Assembly: GCF_024346875.1 (NCBI RefSeq)
Contig: NZ_AP024871.1
Location: 1,054,001-1,118,000 of the forward strand
Length of the DNA: 64,000 nt
Reading direction: 5' to 3'
Source of the DNA: Vibrio gallicus
GTDB lineage: Bacteria; Pseudomonadota; Gammaproteobacteria; Enterobacterales; Vibrionaceae
The translations under genes and the position numbers were made by a program. The notes under the pieces are model-generated. The model was given only the letters and a program-made list of their open reading frames with translations, did not search any database and had not been told where the DNA came from. This document shows, piece by piece, positions 51,101 to 59,572 of this stretch (its first letter is position 1; every line of letters begins with the position of its first letter).

Positions 51101-51946
51101 ATGTCCTCACATTATCAACCACCTAAGGTATGGGTTAACACTGATACCGGAGGGGAATGGTCAAGCATAAACCGACCTGTTTCAGGTTCCACCCATGACG
51201 AACCGCTTCCTGAAGGAAAACACCCATTTCAGCTCTATTCTCTTGCAACGCCTAATGGTCAAAAAGTGACAATTATGCTTGAGGAGTTGCTGGCTGCAGG
51301 AATTAAAGAAGCGGAATATGATGCCTATCTGATTAAGATTGGCGAAGGGGAGCAGTTTTCATCTGGTTTTGTTGCCGTAAATCCAAACTCAAAGATCCCT
51401 GCATTGGTGGACAACTCTGGTAGTGAACCGATATCTGTTTTTGAATCCGGTAATATCCTTTTATACCTTGCTGAAAAATTTGGCAAGTTTGTTCCTACTG
51501 AACCGGCAAAGCGGGTTCAGGTATTGAACTGGTTGTTTTGGCTACAAGGTTCAGCGCCGTATCTTGGAGGGGGATTTGGTCATTTTTATGCCTATGCGCC
51601 TGAGAAATTCGAATACCCAATTAACCGTTTTACTATGGAAGCAAAGCGTCAACTTGATGTGCTAGATAAAGAATTAGCACGTAATGAGTATCTAGGTGGT
51701 GATGAATATACTATCGCAGATATGGCGACTTGGACTTGGTATGGTGGGCTGGTATTGGGCCGATTATATGACTCAGAAGAGTTTTTACAGGTTGACGAAT
51801 ATAAAAATGTTCAACGCTGGGCGAGGGCAATCGACTCTCGTGAAGCGGTTATGCGTGGTCGAATTGTGAATCGTGTTTGGGGTGATGAACATGAGCAACT
51901 GGCAGAAAGGCATAGCGCTGCAGATATTGACGCAATACTAAAGTAA
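51101..51946 (+). CDS. yghU: Glutathione-dependent disulfide-bond oxidoreductase (YghU type)
   Basis: This nu-class glutathione transferase homologue has 281 residues (E. coli YghU has 288). It has the YghU N-terminal extension (YQPPKVWVNTDTGGEWSSINRP), the thioredoxin-like domain (FQLYSLATPNGQKVTIMLEELLAAG, NPNSKIPALVDNSG, VFESGNILLYLAEKFG) and the all-helical C-terminal domain (YLGGDEYTIADMATWTW). E. coli YghU reduces disulfides and organic hydroperoxides using two bound glutathiones. It is cotranscribed with the alcohol dehydrogenase gene, with AAAGGAG upstream of its ATG. Confidence 0.92.
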   Translation: MSSHYQPPKVWVNTDTGGEWSSINRPVSGSTHDEPLPEGKHPFQLYSLATPNGQKVTIMLEELLAAGIKEAEYDAYLIKIGEGEQFSSGFVAVNPNSKIPALVDNSGSEPISVFESGNILLYLAEKFGKFVPTEPAKRVQVLNWLFWLQGSAPYLGGGFGHFYAYAPEKFEYPINRFTMEAKRQLDVLDKELARNEYLGGDEYTIADMATWTWYGGLVLGRLYDSEEFLQVDEYKNVQRWARAIDSREAVMRGRIVNRVWGDEHEQLAERHSAADIDAILK

Positions 51947-51953
51947 CACATAT

Positions 51954-51994
51954 AAAAAAAGCCCCTGCTTATTATATAAGCAGGGGCTTTTTTT
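51954..51994 (+). terminator. Terminator after yghU
   Basis: GCCCCTGCTTA / TAAGCAGGGGC is an 11-bp stem with A- and T-runs on either side, a very strong terminator. Confidence 0.95.
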
Positions 51995-52061
51995 ATTTAA
52001 CTGCCTTAGAAGCTCAGTGATCAGCTATGCTGTCGCTGAGTAGTTCACAATTCATATATTA

Positions 52062-52919
52062 TTAAAGGCTGTCTTCGCCTCTGCCAAAGCGTGATTCCTT
52101 CAAGGTATCTTTTACTCGCTTTAGGTTGTCTCTAAAGCCACTACCGCGGCGTAAGGTAAACCCAGTTGCAAGAACATCGATGATTGTCATTTGCACAACC
52201 CTACTTGCCATCGGCATATAGACATCAGTATCTTCTGAAATATCGAGTGTAATAGTCAGCGATGCAACCTTATAAAGAGGGGAGTCTTTAGCGGTGATTG
52301 CAATAACCGTTGCACCGTTATCACGTGCGAGTGCGGCTATTTCAATGAGGCTTTTTGTTCTACCTGTATGAGAGATCAGAACAACGACATCATTATCAGT
52401 ACTATTAATACAACTCATACGTTGCATTACAGGATCATCAAAGCACGAGATTGGAATATTGAAACGTATAAACTTATTCTGTGCGTCTTTTGCTACTGAA
52501 GAGGATGCGCCCTGGCCAAAAAATGAGATACGTTTGGCTTGGGTGAGTAGATCGACTGCTCGGTTTACTTGGGTTGCATCTAAGCTATTCTTGGCTACAT
52601 CAAGACAAGCCATTGTGGATTCAAAGATCTTATGCGTATAGGCATCCGGACCATCACTCTCTTCCACGTTACGACTTACATAAGGGGTGCCATTGGCTAA
52701 GCTTTGGGCAAGGTGTAATTTAAAGTCAGGGAACCCTTTAGTGTCTAAACGACGGCAAAAACGGTTTACCGTTGGTTCACTTACATCTGCCAACTTGGCT
52801 AATGTTGCAATACTAGAGTGAATCGCTGTTTGTGGATTTGCCATAATTACTTCGGCAACCTTTCGCTCTGACTTACTAAAGTTATCTAGGTTTTGTTGTA
52901 CTTTTTCTAAAGTATTCAT
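52062..52919 (-). CDS. hexR: Transcriptional regulator HexR (RpiR/MurR family)
   Basis: HexR controls central carbon genes (Entner-Doudoroff, glycolysis, gluconeogenesis) in response to 2-keto-3-deoxy-6-phosphogluconate. The 285-residue protein has an N-terminal RpiR HTH domain (MNTLEKVQQNLDNFSKSERKVAEVI, LAKLADVSEPTVNRFCRRLDTKGFPDFKLHLAQ) and a C-terminal SIS sugar-phosphate domain (ISFFGQGASSSVAKDAQNKF, VVVLISHTGRTKSLIEIA). Its full-length similarity is to HexR rather than MurR. It ends convergent to yghU. Confidence 0.93.
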   Translation of the reverse strand: MNTLEKVQQNLDNFSKSERKVAEVIMANPQTAIHSSIATLAKLADVSEPTVNRFCRRLDTKGFPDFKLHLAQSLANGTPYVSRNVEESDGPDAYTHKIFESTMACLDVAKNSLDATQVNRAVDLLTQAKRISFFGQGASSSVAKDAQNKFIRFNIPISCFDDPVMQRMSCINSTDNDVVVLISHTGRTKSLIEIAALARDNGATVIAITAKDSPLYKVASLTITLDISEDTDVYMPMASRVVQMTIIDVLATGFTLRRGSGFRDNLKRVKDTLKESRFGRGEDSL

Positions 52920-52987
52920 AGGTTTGGCACAGTAAATTATCTAAAAGTGAATCTCGACAAAAGAGAAAGGAGGCTCAAAAAGTTAAC

Positions 52988-53003
52988 TTCAGTATATACT
53001 GAA
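52988..53003. promoter_or_regulatory. Perfect 16-bp palindrome upstream of hexR
   Basis: TTCAGTATATACTGAA is an exact palindrome 69 bp upstream of the hexR start and inside the hexR-panP gap. It does not match the HexR consensus I know, so the binding protein is unknown. Confidence 0.55.
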
Positions 53004-53161
53004 CTGACTTATGGTTGTAATAATTCCGAAATTTTATAACAACTTAAGCATTAGAATATGACAAACATCAAAAATGAAGGGTGCTACACCTCATTTTTGC
53101 AACGAAGTAGCGAATGAATTAGGTTATTTGTACCTTTTATTCGACCTCTGAAGTAAAAAAA

Positions 53162-54811
53162 TTACATTTGACGTAATATTTCATCAGTCAATTCCTCAAT
53201 TTTCTTAGCTAATGAAGGCGCTTGTGTTGCGATTTCAGATTGCTCAATTAAGATATTTCGCAAGATATCTTCAGTAGTAAGTGGATTGGCAAGCACAACT
53301 CGAAATACTGTCGTGGTTAATCCATCAAATTGTTGAGGCGTCAGGGTTGTCCGTGAAACAAATGATAGTCCATTCTCGCGCTGACGTTTCTGAATGAATT
53401 GAGTCATGCTATTTAGGAATTCATTCAGTTTATATTTCTGTTTATCATTAGCATGTTGCATGGCCAACTGCACTTTGGGTGGTGCGTAGCGATAGGTTAG
53501 CAAACACAATTCAGGTTCGGTCACTAATTCAAATGATGGCTGTTGCTCAATTAAATCAGCGAAAAAACGTGCTTTATCAATACCGTTATTGATTAATAGC
53601 TCATAACCTGGACGACTTAAAATATGCATGCTGGAGTAAACAAGCATCGCCATTCCAGAGCGCGAACCTTCAAGGGTATAGCGGCCAAGATCTTTTGAAC
53701 CTTTACGTAAAATGTAGGCTGCATGGTGTTCTACATTTTCCATTGCACTTGGGTCTTTAAATAACACCATTCCCGCACCCATAGGGATATAAAGCTGTTT
53801 ATGGGCATCAATTGTAATCGAATCTGCACGTTCAATGCCATTTAGTAAATGACGATGCTTATTCGACATTAATGTCGCTCCACCCCAAGCGGCATCAACA
53901 TGGAAATGACATTGATGTTGTGCGCAGATATCTGCAATGTCATCGAGGGGATCAATGTTGCCTGTCTCTGTGGTACCAGCAACCCCGACTACAGCGATTG
54001 GTTTTATTCTTTGAGCTTCAAGTTCACTAAGCTTTAGTTTTAGTTCATTGATATCAATACGGTTATTGGCATCGGTTTTGACTTTAACCAGATTGTCGTG
54101 ACCGAGGCCGAGTACATCGGCGGCTTTTTTAAGAGAGTAGTGTCCACGCTCAGAAACCAATACTGCCATACCTTGATATTTGTAGTGCAGCATAGCCTTG
54201 AGTAAACCTTGTTTTTGAATACCCTCGAACTCACCATCAGCTGGAAATGCGTTATTTCGTGCGACCCATAGCGCAGTAATATTGGCAACGGTACCGCCTG
54301 AACAAAATGCACCAAGACAGTGCTTTGCACTGTGCATCCAATGGCTATAGAAGGCATCATCTTGTTGAAAAATAAGGTTGTGCAGCATACCTAGAACTTG
54401 CCTCTCTAGAGGGGTAAATGCCTTAGAGGTTTCGATCTTTACTAGGTTTTGGTTTAAGGCGATCATGATTTTTGACAACGGCATTAAGAAATAAGGCAAT
54501 GCAGAAGTCATGTGACCGATAAAGCTTGGTGATGAGGTATGTACTGACTGAGATACCAGTTTATCAAGTAGATGTTGGGTATGGTCAGATACAAACTCTG
54601 GTTGCTCAGGCAAACCTGCACAACTAAAATCCTTTTCAATTTCAGTGAGAGGCTTCTCTTCAGCAACGATATGTTCTTTAAGAAAATCGTTTAGGTTTGA
54701 GGATAAGCGTTTTGATATTTGAGTGAGCGTCGATTCTGGCCCTTCAGGGACAGTAAATATTTTCAACAATCTGTCAAAATCTACGAGTGCTTTTTTTTCC
54801 TGTGGAACCAT
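53162..54811 (-). CDS. panP: Pyridoxal-dependent aspartate 1-decarboxylase PanP
   Basis: PanP makes beta-alanine from aspartate for pantothenate and CoA synthesis in bacteria that lack the pyruvoyl enzyme PanD. The 549-residue group II PLP decarboxylase has CSGGTVANITALWVARN, VVGVAGTTETGNIDPLDDIA, HVDAAWGGATLMS and the PLP Lys in SITIDAHKQLYIPMGAGM. Vibrio PanP proteins are about 547 residues. Older annotations name it glutamate decarboxylase. It stands alone, on the same strand as hexR but 240 bp away. Confidence 0.9.
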   Translation of the reverse strand: MVPQEKKALVDFDRLLKIFTVPEGPESTLTQISKRLSSNLNDFLKEHIVAEEKPLTEIEKDFSCAGLPEQPEFVSDHTQHLLDKLVSQSVHTSSPSFIGHMTSALPYFLMPLSKIMIALNQNLVKIETSKAFTPLERQVLGMLHNLIFQQDDAFYSHWMHSAKHCLGAFCSGGTVANITALWVARNNAFPADGEFEGIQKQGLLKAMLHYKYQGMAVLVSERGHYSLKKAADVLGLGHDNLVKVKTDANNRIDINELKLKLSELEAQRIKPIAVVGVAGTTETGNIDPLDDIADICAQHQCHFHVDAAWGGATLMSNKHRHLLNGIERADSITIDAHKQLYIPMGAGMVLFKDPSAMENVEHHAAYILRKGSKDLGRYTLEGSRSGMAMLVYSSMHILSRPGYELLINNGIDKARFFADLIEQQPSFELVTEPELCLLTYRYAPPKVQLAMQHANDKQKYKLNEFLNSMTQFIQKRQRENGLSFVSRTTLTPQQFDGLTTTVFRVVLANPLTTEDILRNILIEQSEIATQAPSLAKKIEELTDEILRQM

Positions 54812-55025
54812 ATTCGAGTTTTATGTGTGGTGAACATTTAGCGGGACAATGTAATAGATTATGGGAGTAATGTCTCGGTTTTTTTGATGCTGAATTTAAG
54901 TTTGATTTGTTGGTAATTAGCTTGAAAGCGATTTTGGATAACGTCAATTACTTTTGCGTAGTATCAATGGTATAGACTCACTTCTGGGATTGACTACTTT
55001 AGCCGATCCCAGTAGCCAGTATGGA

Positions 55026-55550
55026 TTAATTACATTTGATTTGATTTGTCGATTGAACCGCGGAGTTGTATGCATCCAGAGCTGGTTGGATTTTGTTTGG
55101 ATGGCTAAGAAGCTCGGCAAGCGCGGAACGGAATTCATAGTTTTGGGGGTTGGGCTTTGCTTGTCGGTAGGCAAAGCTTGCTTGGGCTGCTTGTCCCAAT
55201 TCATCATCACGCTGACTCAATGCTTTTATATCTTGCTGGCTAAGTTGCAGCCATGACTCAACATCTAATTCAGTCGCCACCTTGTCCGGTTGCTCACTTA
55301 GTAGCAGGCTAACAGCAGTACGGTTGAGCTCAAAATGCATGACTCTGCCTTTAACAAACCATTCACTCACTTGTTTAAGTTCAGGGTTGGCGGTACTCGT
55401 TAGCTCAGAGAGATCCTGATACCATTTAATCGAAGCATCAATATAGGTATTGTATTTGTCGATTTGACATTGCGTACTATTGCTAGCAAGTGCGATAGGA
55501 GAAGATAGGGCAGATAGTGACACCATTGCAAAAACAAACGCTTTTTTCAT
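55026..55550 (-). CDS. Secreted or periplasmic protein of unknown function
   Basis: This 174-residue protein has a clear signal peptide (MKKAFVFAMVSLSALSSPIALA, cleavage about residue 22). The mature part is helix-rich with two Cys (TQCQID near the start and IKCN at the very end), which may form a disulfide joining the two termini. Segments such as DASIKWYQDLSELTS and ELNRTAVSLLLSEQPDKVATEL suggest a helical bundle. I do not recognise the family. It lies between panP and lysO on the minus strand. Confidence 0.72.
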   Translation of the reverse strand: MKKAFVFAMVSLSALSSPIALASNSTQCQIDKYNTYIDASIKWYQDLSELTSTANPELKQVSEWFVKGRVMHFELNRTAVSLLLSEQPDKVATELDVESWLQLSQQDIKALSQRDDELGQAAQASFAYRQAKPNPQNYEFRSALAELLSHPNKIQPALDAYNSAVQSTNQIKCN

Positions 55551-55663
55551 TGGTTAAATTCCTGTGTATGAATTGGGAGTAATCTACCAAATCTCGTATG
55601 TTAAGGCACAAACCAGAGGCTAAGTTTGTGACCAAAAGCCAAGGTGGTTATTGAATAATCGAT

Positions 55664-56563
55664 CTACATGCTGGCAAAGGCTAAAATGCAAACCGGAACG
55701 AGTAAACTCAGCAAGAAACCGCTGACAATCGCAACTGGCACGCAGCGGATGCCACCTGTGGTTTGGATTACCGGAAGGGTGAAGTCCATTGCAGTTGCAC
55801 CGGCAAAGCCGATTGCAGTGCAGGGGCGACTCTTGATTAAGATCGGAATAAAACTCAGTGCAAGTAGTTCTCTTAAAAGCTCTATGATTAATGATGCGCT
55901 ACCGTATAAAGGTCCATAGCTGTCAGTAATTAAGATCCCAGATAACGAATACCAACCGAATCCGGAGCCCATCGCTAAGCCTTGTAATATAGGTAAGCCG
56001 AGCACGATTGCTGCAAGTATTCCGCCTATCCATGAGGTGATCGCAACTACTGCAGCAATCGTAAGACCTTGTTTATTAATAAGTATCTCTTTTAACGTCA
56101 AGCCACTGTTGCGTAACTGTATACCGATAAAGAACAGCAATACCAATAACGTCCATTCACTCGCGGTATGCACCCAGTGCCAGTAACCCGGTATAAGCAA
56201 CCCAATTATCACACCCAATGCTACGATAGCGACTAATTTTAGGGACTCGGATGCCATCTGGAATAATGGCAGCTGGTTGTGTTTTCCTTCGACCTTAAGT
56301 GGCATCACTCGGTCAATGAGTGGCAGAGCTAAAAGATTACATAACGAAATGAGCAAGAAAAAGCAGGCGGTAATGGTAAGTATGTTTTGTACATTTTCTC
56401 CCAGTCCATCCATATCAGCAATGCTGAGACCCATTAGTAATAGGATAAATAGGACTGTATGGGAGCACAGTCGATTAAGTCGCTCTAATAATGATTGATT
56501 CGATGTTGAGATGAGGTAGCCCATAATCAGGGGCAAGAAAATAAATAACAGTCCAGATAACAT
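55664..56563 (-). CDS. lysO: L-lysine exporter LysO (YbjE)
   Basis: LysO exports lysine (and toxic analogues) across the inner membrane. The 299-residue protein equals the length of E. coli LysO and has about eight hydrophobic helices. It carries the family motifs MLSGLLFIFLPLIMGYLI, LLLFFIGIQLRNSGLTLKEILINKQG, GSGFGWYSLSGILITDSYGP and GATAMDFTLPVIQTTGG, with the conserved intramembrane acids. The frame is open to 56611, but the ATG at 56563 gives the family N-terminus. No clear ribosome-binding site is seen. Confidence 0.92.
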   Translation of the reverse strand: MLSGLLFIFLPLIMGYLISTSNQSLLERLNRLCSHTVLFILLLMGLSIADMDGLGENVQNILTITACFFLLISLCNLLALPLIDRVMPLKVEGKHNQLPLFQMASESLKLVAIVALGVIIGLLIPGYWHWVHTASEWTLLVLLFFIGIQLRNSGLTLKEILINKQGLTIAAVVAITSWIGGILAAIVLGLPILQGLAMGSGFGWYSLSGILITDSYGPLYGSASLIIELLRELLALSFIPILIKSRPCTAIGFAGATAMDFTLPVIQTTGGIRCVPVAIVSGFLLSLLVPVCILAFASM

Positions 56564-56775
56564 TGGGTCGTGAATAATCGTAGTGATAAATATGCGTTGA
56601 CTGTATAACAAAGCTCTTTACTAAGCAAAGCTCTTCATATCCTAACCATGGGCATATCTTTGATAGATGAGGTTATTGTGTAGCTGTTAGTTGACTAAAT
56701 TTAGCTCTTTGTTCTAGATCACAGTAACTACCACTTTTAATGCTGATTTTACTACCTGCTTAGTACGGCGGATCT

Positions 56776-56812
56776 GTTGAATGCAGCTTAAGATTATGTA
56801 AAGTGATTCAAC
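56776..56812 (+). promoter_or_regulatory. Hairpin in the tfoX 5' leader
   Basis: GTTGAAT (56776-56782) is exactly complementary to ATTCAAC (56806-56812), which ends one base before the Shine-Dalgarno GAGGTGGG. In V. cholerae the small RNA TfoR relieves an inhibitory structure in the tfoX leader, so this hairpin may play that part. Confidence 0.5.
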
Positions 56813-56823
56813 TGAGGTGGGAA

Positions 56824-57441
56824 ATGAATACTCAATCCATACAACCTTCAAAGCCCTTTGTTGTTCAATATATTGAGCGAAAATTCTCGGTTTCTACACA
56901 CTCGATGTTTGGAGGTACGGGATACTTTCAAAATGACGCCATGTTTTTACTGCTGTTTGACGGTAAAGCGTATTTGAGAGGTGGAGAGGGATTATCTGAA
57001 CTATTTAAAGGGCAACAATGCCAACAGTTTGCATTTAAGAAACGCATCGGAAGTGCAGTGGTTGAGTATTTTGCGGTGGATGAAATTTTTGATAGTAAGC
57101 CAGAGAAGTTTGAGTATCTACTTCAGTTGTCTGTTAAATCAGCGCAGCAGTATAAACATTGTCACACCAAGACAACTCAATTGAGAAATTTACCTAACCT
57201 TCAGCTGAGCATCGAACGCATGCTATTTAGGGTAGGAATTGAAGATTGCGAGACACTACATAGAGTCGGTTCTGTTGCGGCCTACTCACGCTTAAAAGAA
57301 GTATATGGAGAGGATCTAAATATTAGCCTGCTGTGGAAGCTAGAAGGGGCGCTTAGTCAAGTACATTACACGCTACTAAGTCATCAGGTTAAGTGCATGC
57401 TTTTAAATCAACTCAATATGAATCAAGGGGATACGTACTAA
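56824..57441 (+). CDS. tfoX: TfoX-family competence regulator
   Basis: TfoX (Sxy) switches on chitin-induced natural competence and type VI secretion in vibrios together with CRP. The 205-residue protein has the N-terminal TfoX domain (FSVSTHSMFGGTGYFQNDAMFLLLFDGKAYLRGG) and the C-terminal helical domain (LRNLPNLQLSIERMLFRVGIEDCETLHRVGSVAAYSRL, LLWKLEGALSQVHYTLL). The ATG at 56824 with GAGGTGGG upstream is preferred to the GTG at 56803. TfoY is the alternative, but no cyclic-di-GMP riboswitch, typical of tfoY, is present upstream. The grxA-ADH-panP-lysO neighbourhood fits the tfoX locus as I recall it. Confidence 0.78.
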   Translation: MNTQSIQPSKPFVVQYIERKFSVSTHSMFGGTGYFQNDAMFLLLFDGKAYLRGGEGLSELFKGQQCQQFAFKKRIGSAVVEYFAVDEIFDSKPEKFEYLLQLSVKSAQQYKHCHTKTTQLRNLPNLQLSIERMLFRVGIEDCETLHRVGSVAAYSRLKEVYGEDLNISLLWKLEGALSQVHYTLLSHQVKCMLLNQLNMNQGDTY

Positions 57442-57442
57442 C

Positions 57443-57470
57443 AAAAAATAGCGCCGTAGGCGCTATTTGA
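57443..57470. terminator. Bidirectional terminator between tfoX and purC
   Basis: AAATAGCGCC-GTA-GGCGCTATTT is a perfect 10-bp stem between convergent genes. Confidence 0.92.
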
Positions 57471-57499
57471 TATGAAGTAAGTGTGATTCATTGTGGAGC

Positions 57500-58603
57500 T
57501 TAATCAATCAATCCATATTGCTCAGCAAGAACGGTAATGATCTCTTGTTTAGGGTCGTTACTAAGTACAATCGATTTCCCAGTAACCGTTTCAGCAATCT
57601 GAATATAGGTTTGAGAAAGCTTCATCATTTCCTCTAATGGTAACTCATTGTCACGAGCCAGCGCTTCTCGCTCAGGCATACGCTCTTTATTTAATAAGAT
57701 ATCAGGGTCAGGGAAGTGGTTAAGTAGGAACTGACGGAACCCTTCTTTAGAGTTCTCAACAATTTTACCTTGTTGGTAGCTTTGTGTATCCCAAATACGA
57801 GATGAATCAGGGGTACCGACTTCATCCATATAGATAAGCTTTTCTTTACCTGCCGCATCAGTGACGTAACCAAATTCAAATTTGGTATCAACAAAGGTTT
57901 GCCCCACTTTTTGGAGCGCCTCATCAATTACTGCAAACCCTTGTTTGAGTAACGATTCATAGGTGTTGATATCGTTAGCACTGCTAAAGTTGAATGCTTG
58001 GTAATTATCTAATAGGTCTTTACGGGTAATGTTGACATCATCGGCTTCAGGAACGTTTGGAATACCGCGCAGGATGCCTTTAGTGGAAGGGGTGATAAGT
58101 AAATCGTCTAAGATACCATCTTTAGTTAACCCTTGTGGGAGGTCAATACCACAGAACTCTCGCTCTCCCTTATCATAAGCACGCCACATTGAACCTGTGA
58201 TGTACTTACGACAAATCGCCTCTACCATTACCGGTTTTGCTTTTTGAACTATCCAAACTAATGGATGAGGGATATCGAGGATATGGCTATCTGCTAGTCC
58301 ATTGTCTTTGAAGAGCTTGAACCAATGGTTTGAGATTGCATTTAATGCTGCGCCTTTACCAGGAATACCTTTTAGGCCTTGCTCACCATGCCAGATACAG
58401 TCAAATGCTGAGATGCGATCGCTGATCACCATAATTGCTAGAGGTGCATCAGGTGCTACATCGTAGCCTTTTTCCTCAATCAGGCGACGGCTATCTTCTT
58501 CCGTTAACCAATATACAGAGCGAACCTTACCACTGTGTACCGGTTTGTCAGTACGGATAGGTAGGTCGTCATTAATGTCTAATACTTGTGCTGCAACAGT
58601 CAT
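57500..58603 (-). CDS. purC: Phosphoribosylaminoimidazole-succinocarboxamide synthase
   Basis: PurC joins aspartate to CAIR in purine biosynthesis. The 367-residue protein is the long SAICAR synthase form typical of Vibrio and not the 237-residue E. coli type. It has [67 protein letters not shown] and [16 protein letters not shown] PurR box lies upstream. It converges on tfoX. Confidence 0.95.
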   Translation of the reverse strand: MTVAAQVLDINDDLPIRTDKPVHSGKVRSVYWLTEEDSRRLIEEKGYDVAPDAPLAIMVISDRISAFDCIWHGEQGLKGIPGKGAALNAISNHWFKLFKDNGLADSHILDIPHPLVWIVQKAKPVMVEAICRKYITGSMWRAYDKGEREFCGIDLPQGLTKDGILDDLLITPSTKGILRGIPNVPEADDVNITRKDLLDNYQAFNFSSANDINTYESLLKQGFAVIDEALQKVGQTFVDTKFEFGYVTDAAGKEKLIYMDEVGTPDSSRIWDTQSYQQGKIVENSKEGFRQFLLNHFPDPDILLNKERMPEREALARDNELPLEEMMKLSQTYIQIAETVTGKSIVLSNDPKQEIITVLAEQYGLID

Positions 58604-58671
58604 AATCAGTACCTAATGAAGAAAAATCTGATGCGAATCATACACAGTTCATTATGACTATTCCATATCTA

Positions 58672-58687
58672 AAGCAAACGTTTGCGC
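58672..58687. promoter_or_regulatory. PurR operator of purC
   Basis: The core GCAAACGTTTGC is a perfect palindrome matching the PurR consensus ACGCAAACGTTTGCGT. It lies about 70 bp upstream of the purC start. Confidence 0.92.
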
Positions 58688-58714
58688 AAATCATATTCGA
58701 TAGAGGCCATGGAG

Positions 58715-59089
58715 TTAATGTAACAGGGTGTTAGCCGCGTGATTGAAAATAAGGCAGCAATCATTTTGTTGAGCAAGCCTCATAAGGTGGGCTTGAGTTG
58801 TTGAGTCAAAATTATTACTCGCAACCACAGCACTGGCATTGCCATTGTGAATAGCGCGTATGACGATTTCCATTTCATTATGGATAGAAGAGGGTTTAAG
58901 TTGAACAATCTTGGCACACTCCACCTGATGCTTCTTAAAAAATTGCTTCTCGGGAAGATCTGTTTGAGCCGTAAAAAGTATCCATTTTTTAGCAATTGAT
59001 ACCTTAGCGAGTAGGGTAACAATGCTCTCAGCCATAGGGCATTGACTAAGCTTAGCTTGGGTTGAGTGATATGTGTTGTTGAAGTGCAT
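58715..59089 (-). CDS. sulA: SOS cell-division inhibitor SulA-like protein
   Basis: SulA blocks FtsZ polymerisation during DNA damage. This 124-residue protein aligns with the C-terminal FtsZ-binding half of E. coli SulA: KWILFTAQTDLPEKQFFKKHQVECAKIVQLKPSSIHNEMEIVIRAIHNGNASAVV against WQLWLTP...SHxVESMVRALRTGNYSVVI. It is shorter than E. coli SulA (169 residues) at both ends. I chose the ATG at 59089 because AGGAGA precedes it and a perfect LexA box lies just upstream; the open frame to 59149 would run through that box. Motif plus LexA box make the identification good. Confidence 0.85.
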   Translation of the reverse strand: MHFNNTYHSTQAKLSQCPMAESIVTLLAKVSIAKKWILFTAQTDLPEKQFFKKHQVECAKIVQLKPSSIHNEMEIVIRAIHNGNASAVVASNNFDSTTQAHLMRLAQQNDCCLIFNHAANTLLH

Positions 59090-59106
59090 TACTGTTCTCC
59101 TATACA

Positions 59107-59126
59107 TACTGTATAAATTAACAGTA
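59107..59126. promoter_or_regulatory. LexA box of sulA
   Basis: The sequence fits CTGT-N8-ACAG exactly (59109-59124), extended to TACTGT...ACAGTA. It lies 17-37 bases before the sulA ATG. Confidence 0.93.
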
Positions 59127-59173
59127 CTCTGAGATTCGAATAAATTCAAGTTTCAACAACAAATTTTATGCAC

Positions 59174-59199
59174 AAAAAAACCCAGTTAAAAACTGGGTC
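59174..59199 (-). terminator. Terminator of the 63-residue Cys-rich protein gene
   Basis: On the minus strand GACCCAGTT pairs with AACTGGGTT and is followed by a T-run of seven, just past the stop at 59231. Confidence 0.88.
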
Positions 59200-59230
59200 A
59201 TTGATTAGCTAACAACGTTAGTGAAATATT

Positions 59231-59422
59231 TTAGAGAGCGCTTTTTTGTAATAGCTTATTTTTTTGCATGGTAAGCTCTTCATTGTTAAAACATTTCACG
59301 TCAAACAGTGCGATTTGTTTACAGGAATCACAGCAGTAGTTAGTGTAGCCATCGAGGTAGGTTAACGGTTGAACGAATGTCGCTTTTTTACACCAGTCAC
59401 AGGTAGCGAATTTTTTTTGCAT
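59231..59422 (-). CDS. Small Cys-rich protein, putative zinc ribbon, 63 aa
   Basis: This 63-residue protein has two CxxC pairs: CDWC near residue 8 and CDSC near residue 31, preceded by a further Cys (YCCDSC), the spacing of a small zinc ribbon or treble-clef knuckle. The C-terminus is a Lys-rich tail (MQKNKLLQKSAL). GGAG lies 11 bases before the ATG, and a strong terminator follows, so it is likely a real single-gene unit upstream of sulA. I do not recognise the family. Confidence 0.7.
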   Translation of the reverse strand: MQKKFATCDWCKKATFVQPLTYLDGYTNYCCDSCKQIALFDVKCFNNEELTMQKNKLLQKSAL

Positions 59423-59572
59423 GAAAGTTTTACTCCGGCCTTAATTCAATCTCAGTATAAGAGACAATCTGCGGTCTCGTACTAGAGAATAGACCGGTTA
59501 AGTTACAGTTATACAACGAAGTTGTTAATGTTTGATGTATCAGTTCGTGATCAAGGCACGTCGCTACGGTGT

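Noticed and set aside
56720..56745. CRP site upstream of tfoX (TCACAG half-site)
   Set aside because: Only one half-site fits; the other half is too different from TGTGA at the right spacing.
56612..56823. Cyclic-di-GMP (GEMM) riboswitch upstream of the TfoX-family gene
   Set aside because: The conserved GEMM core segments of the Vc2 type are absent, which argues for tfoX and against tfoY.
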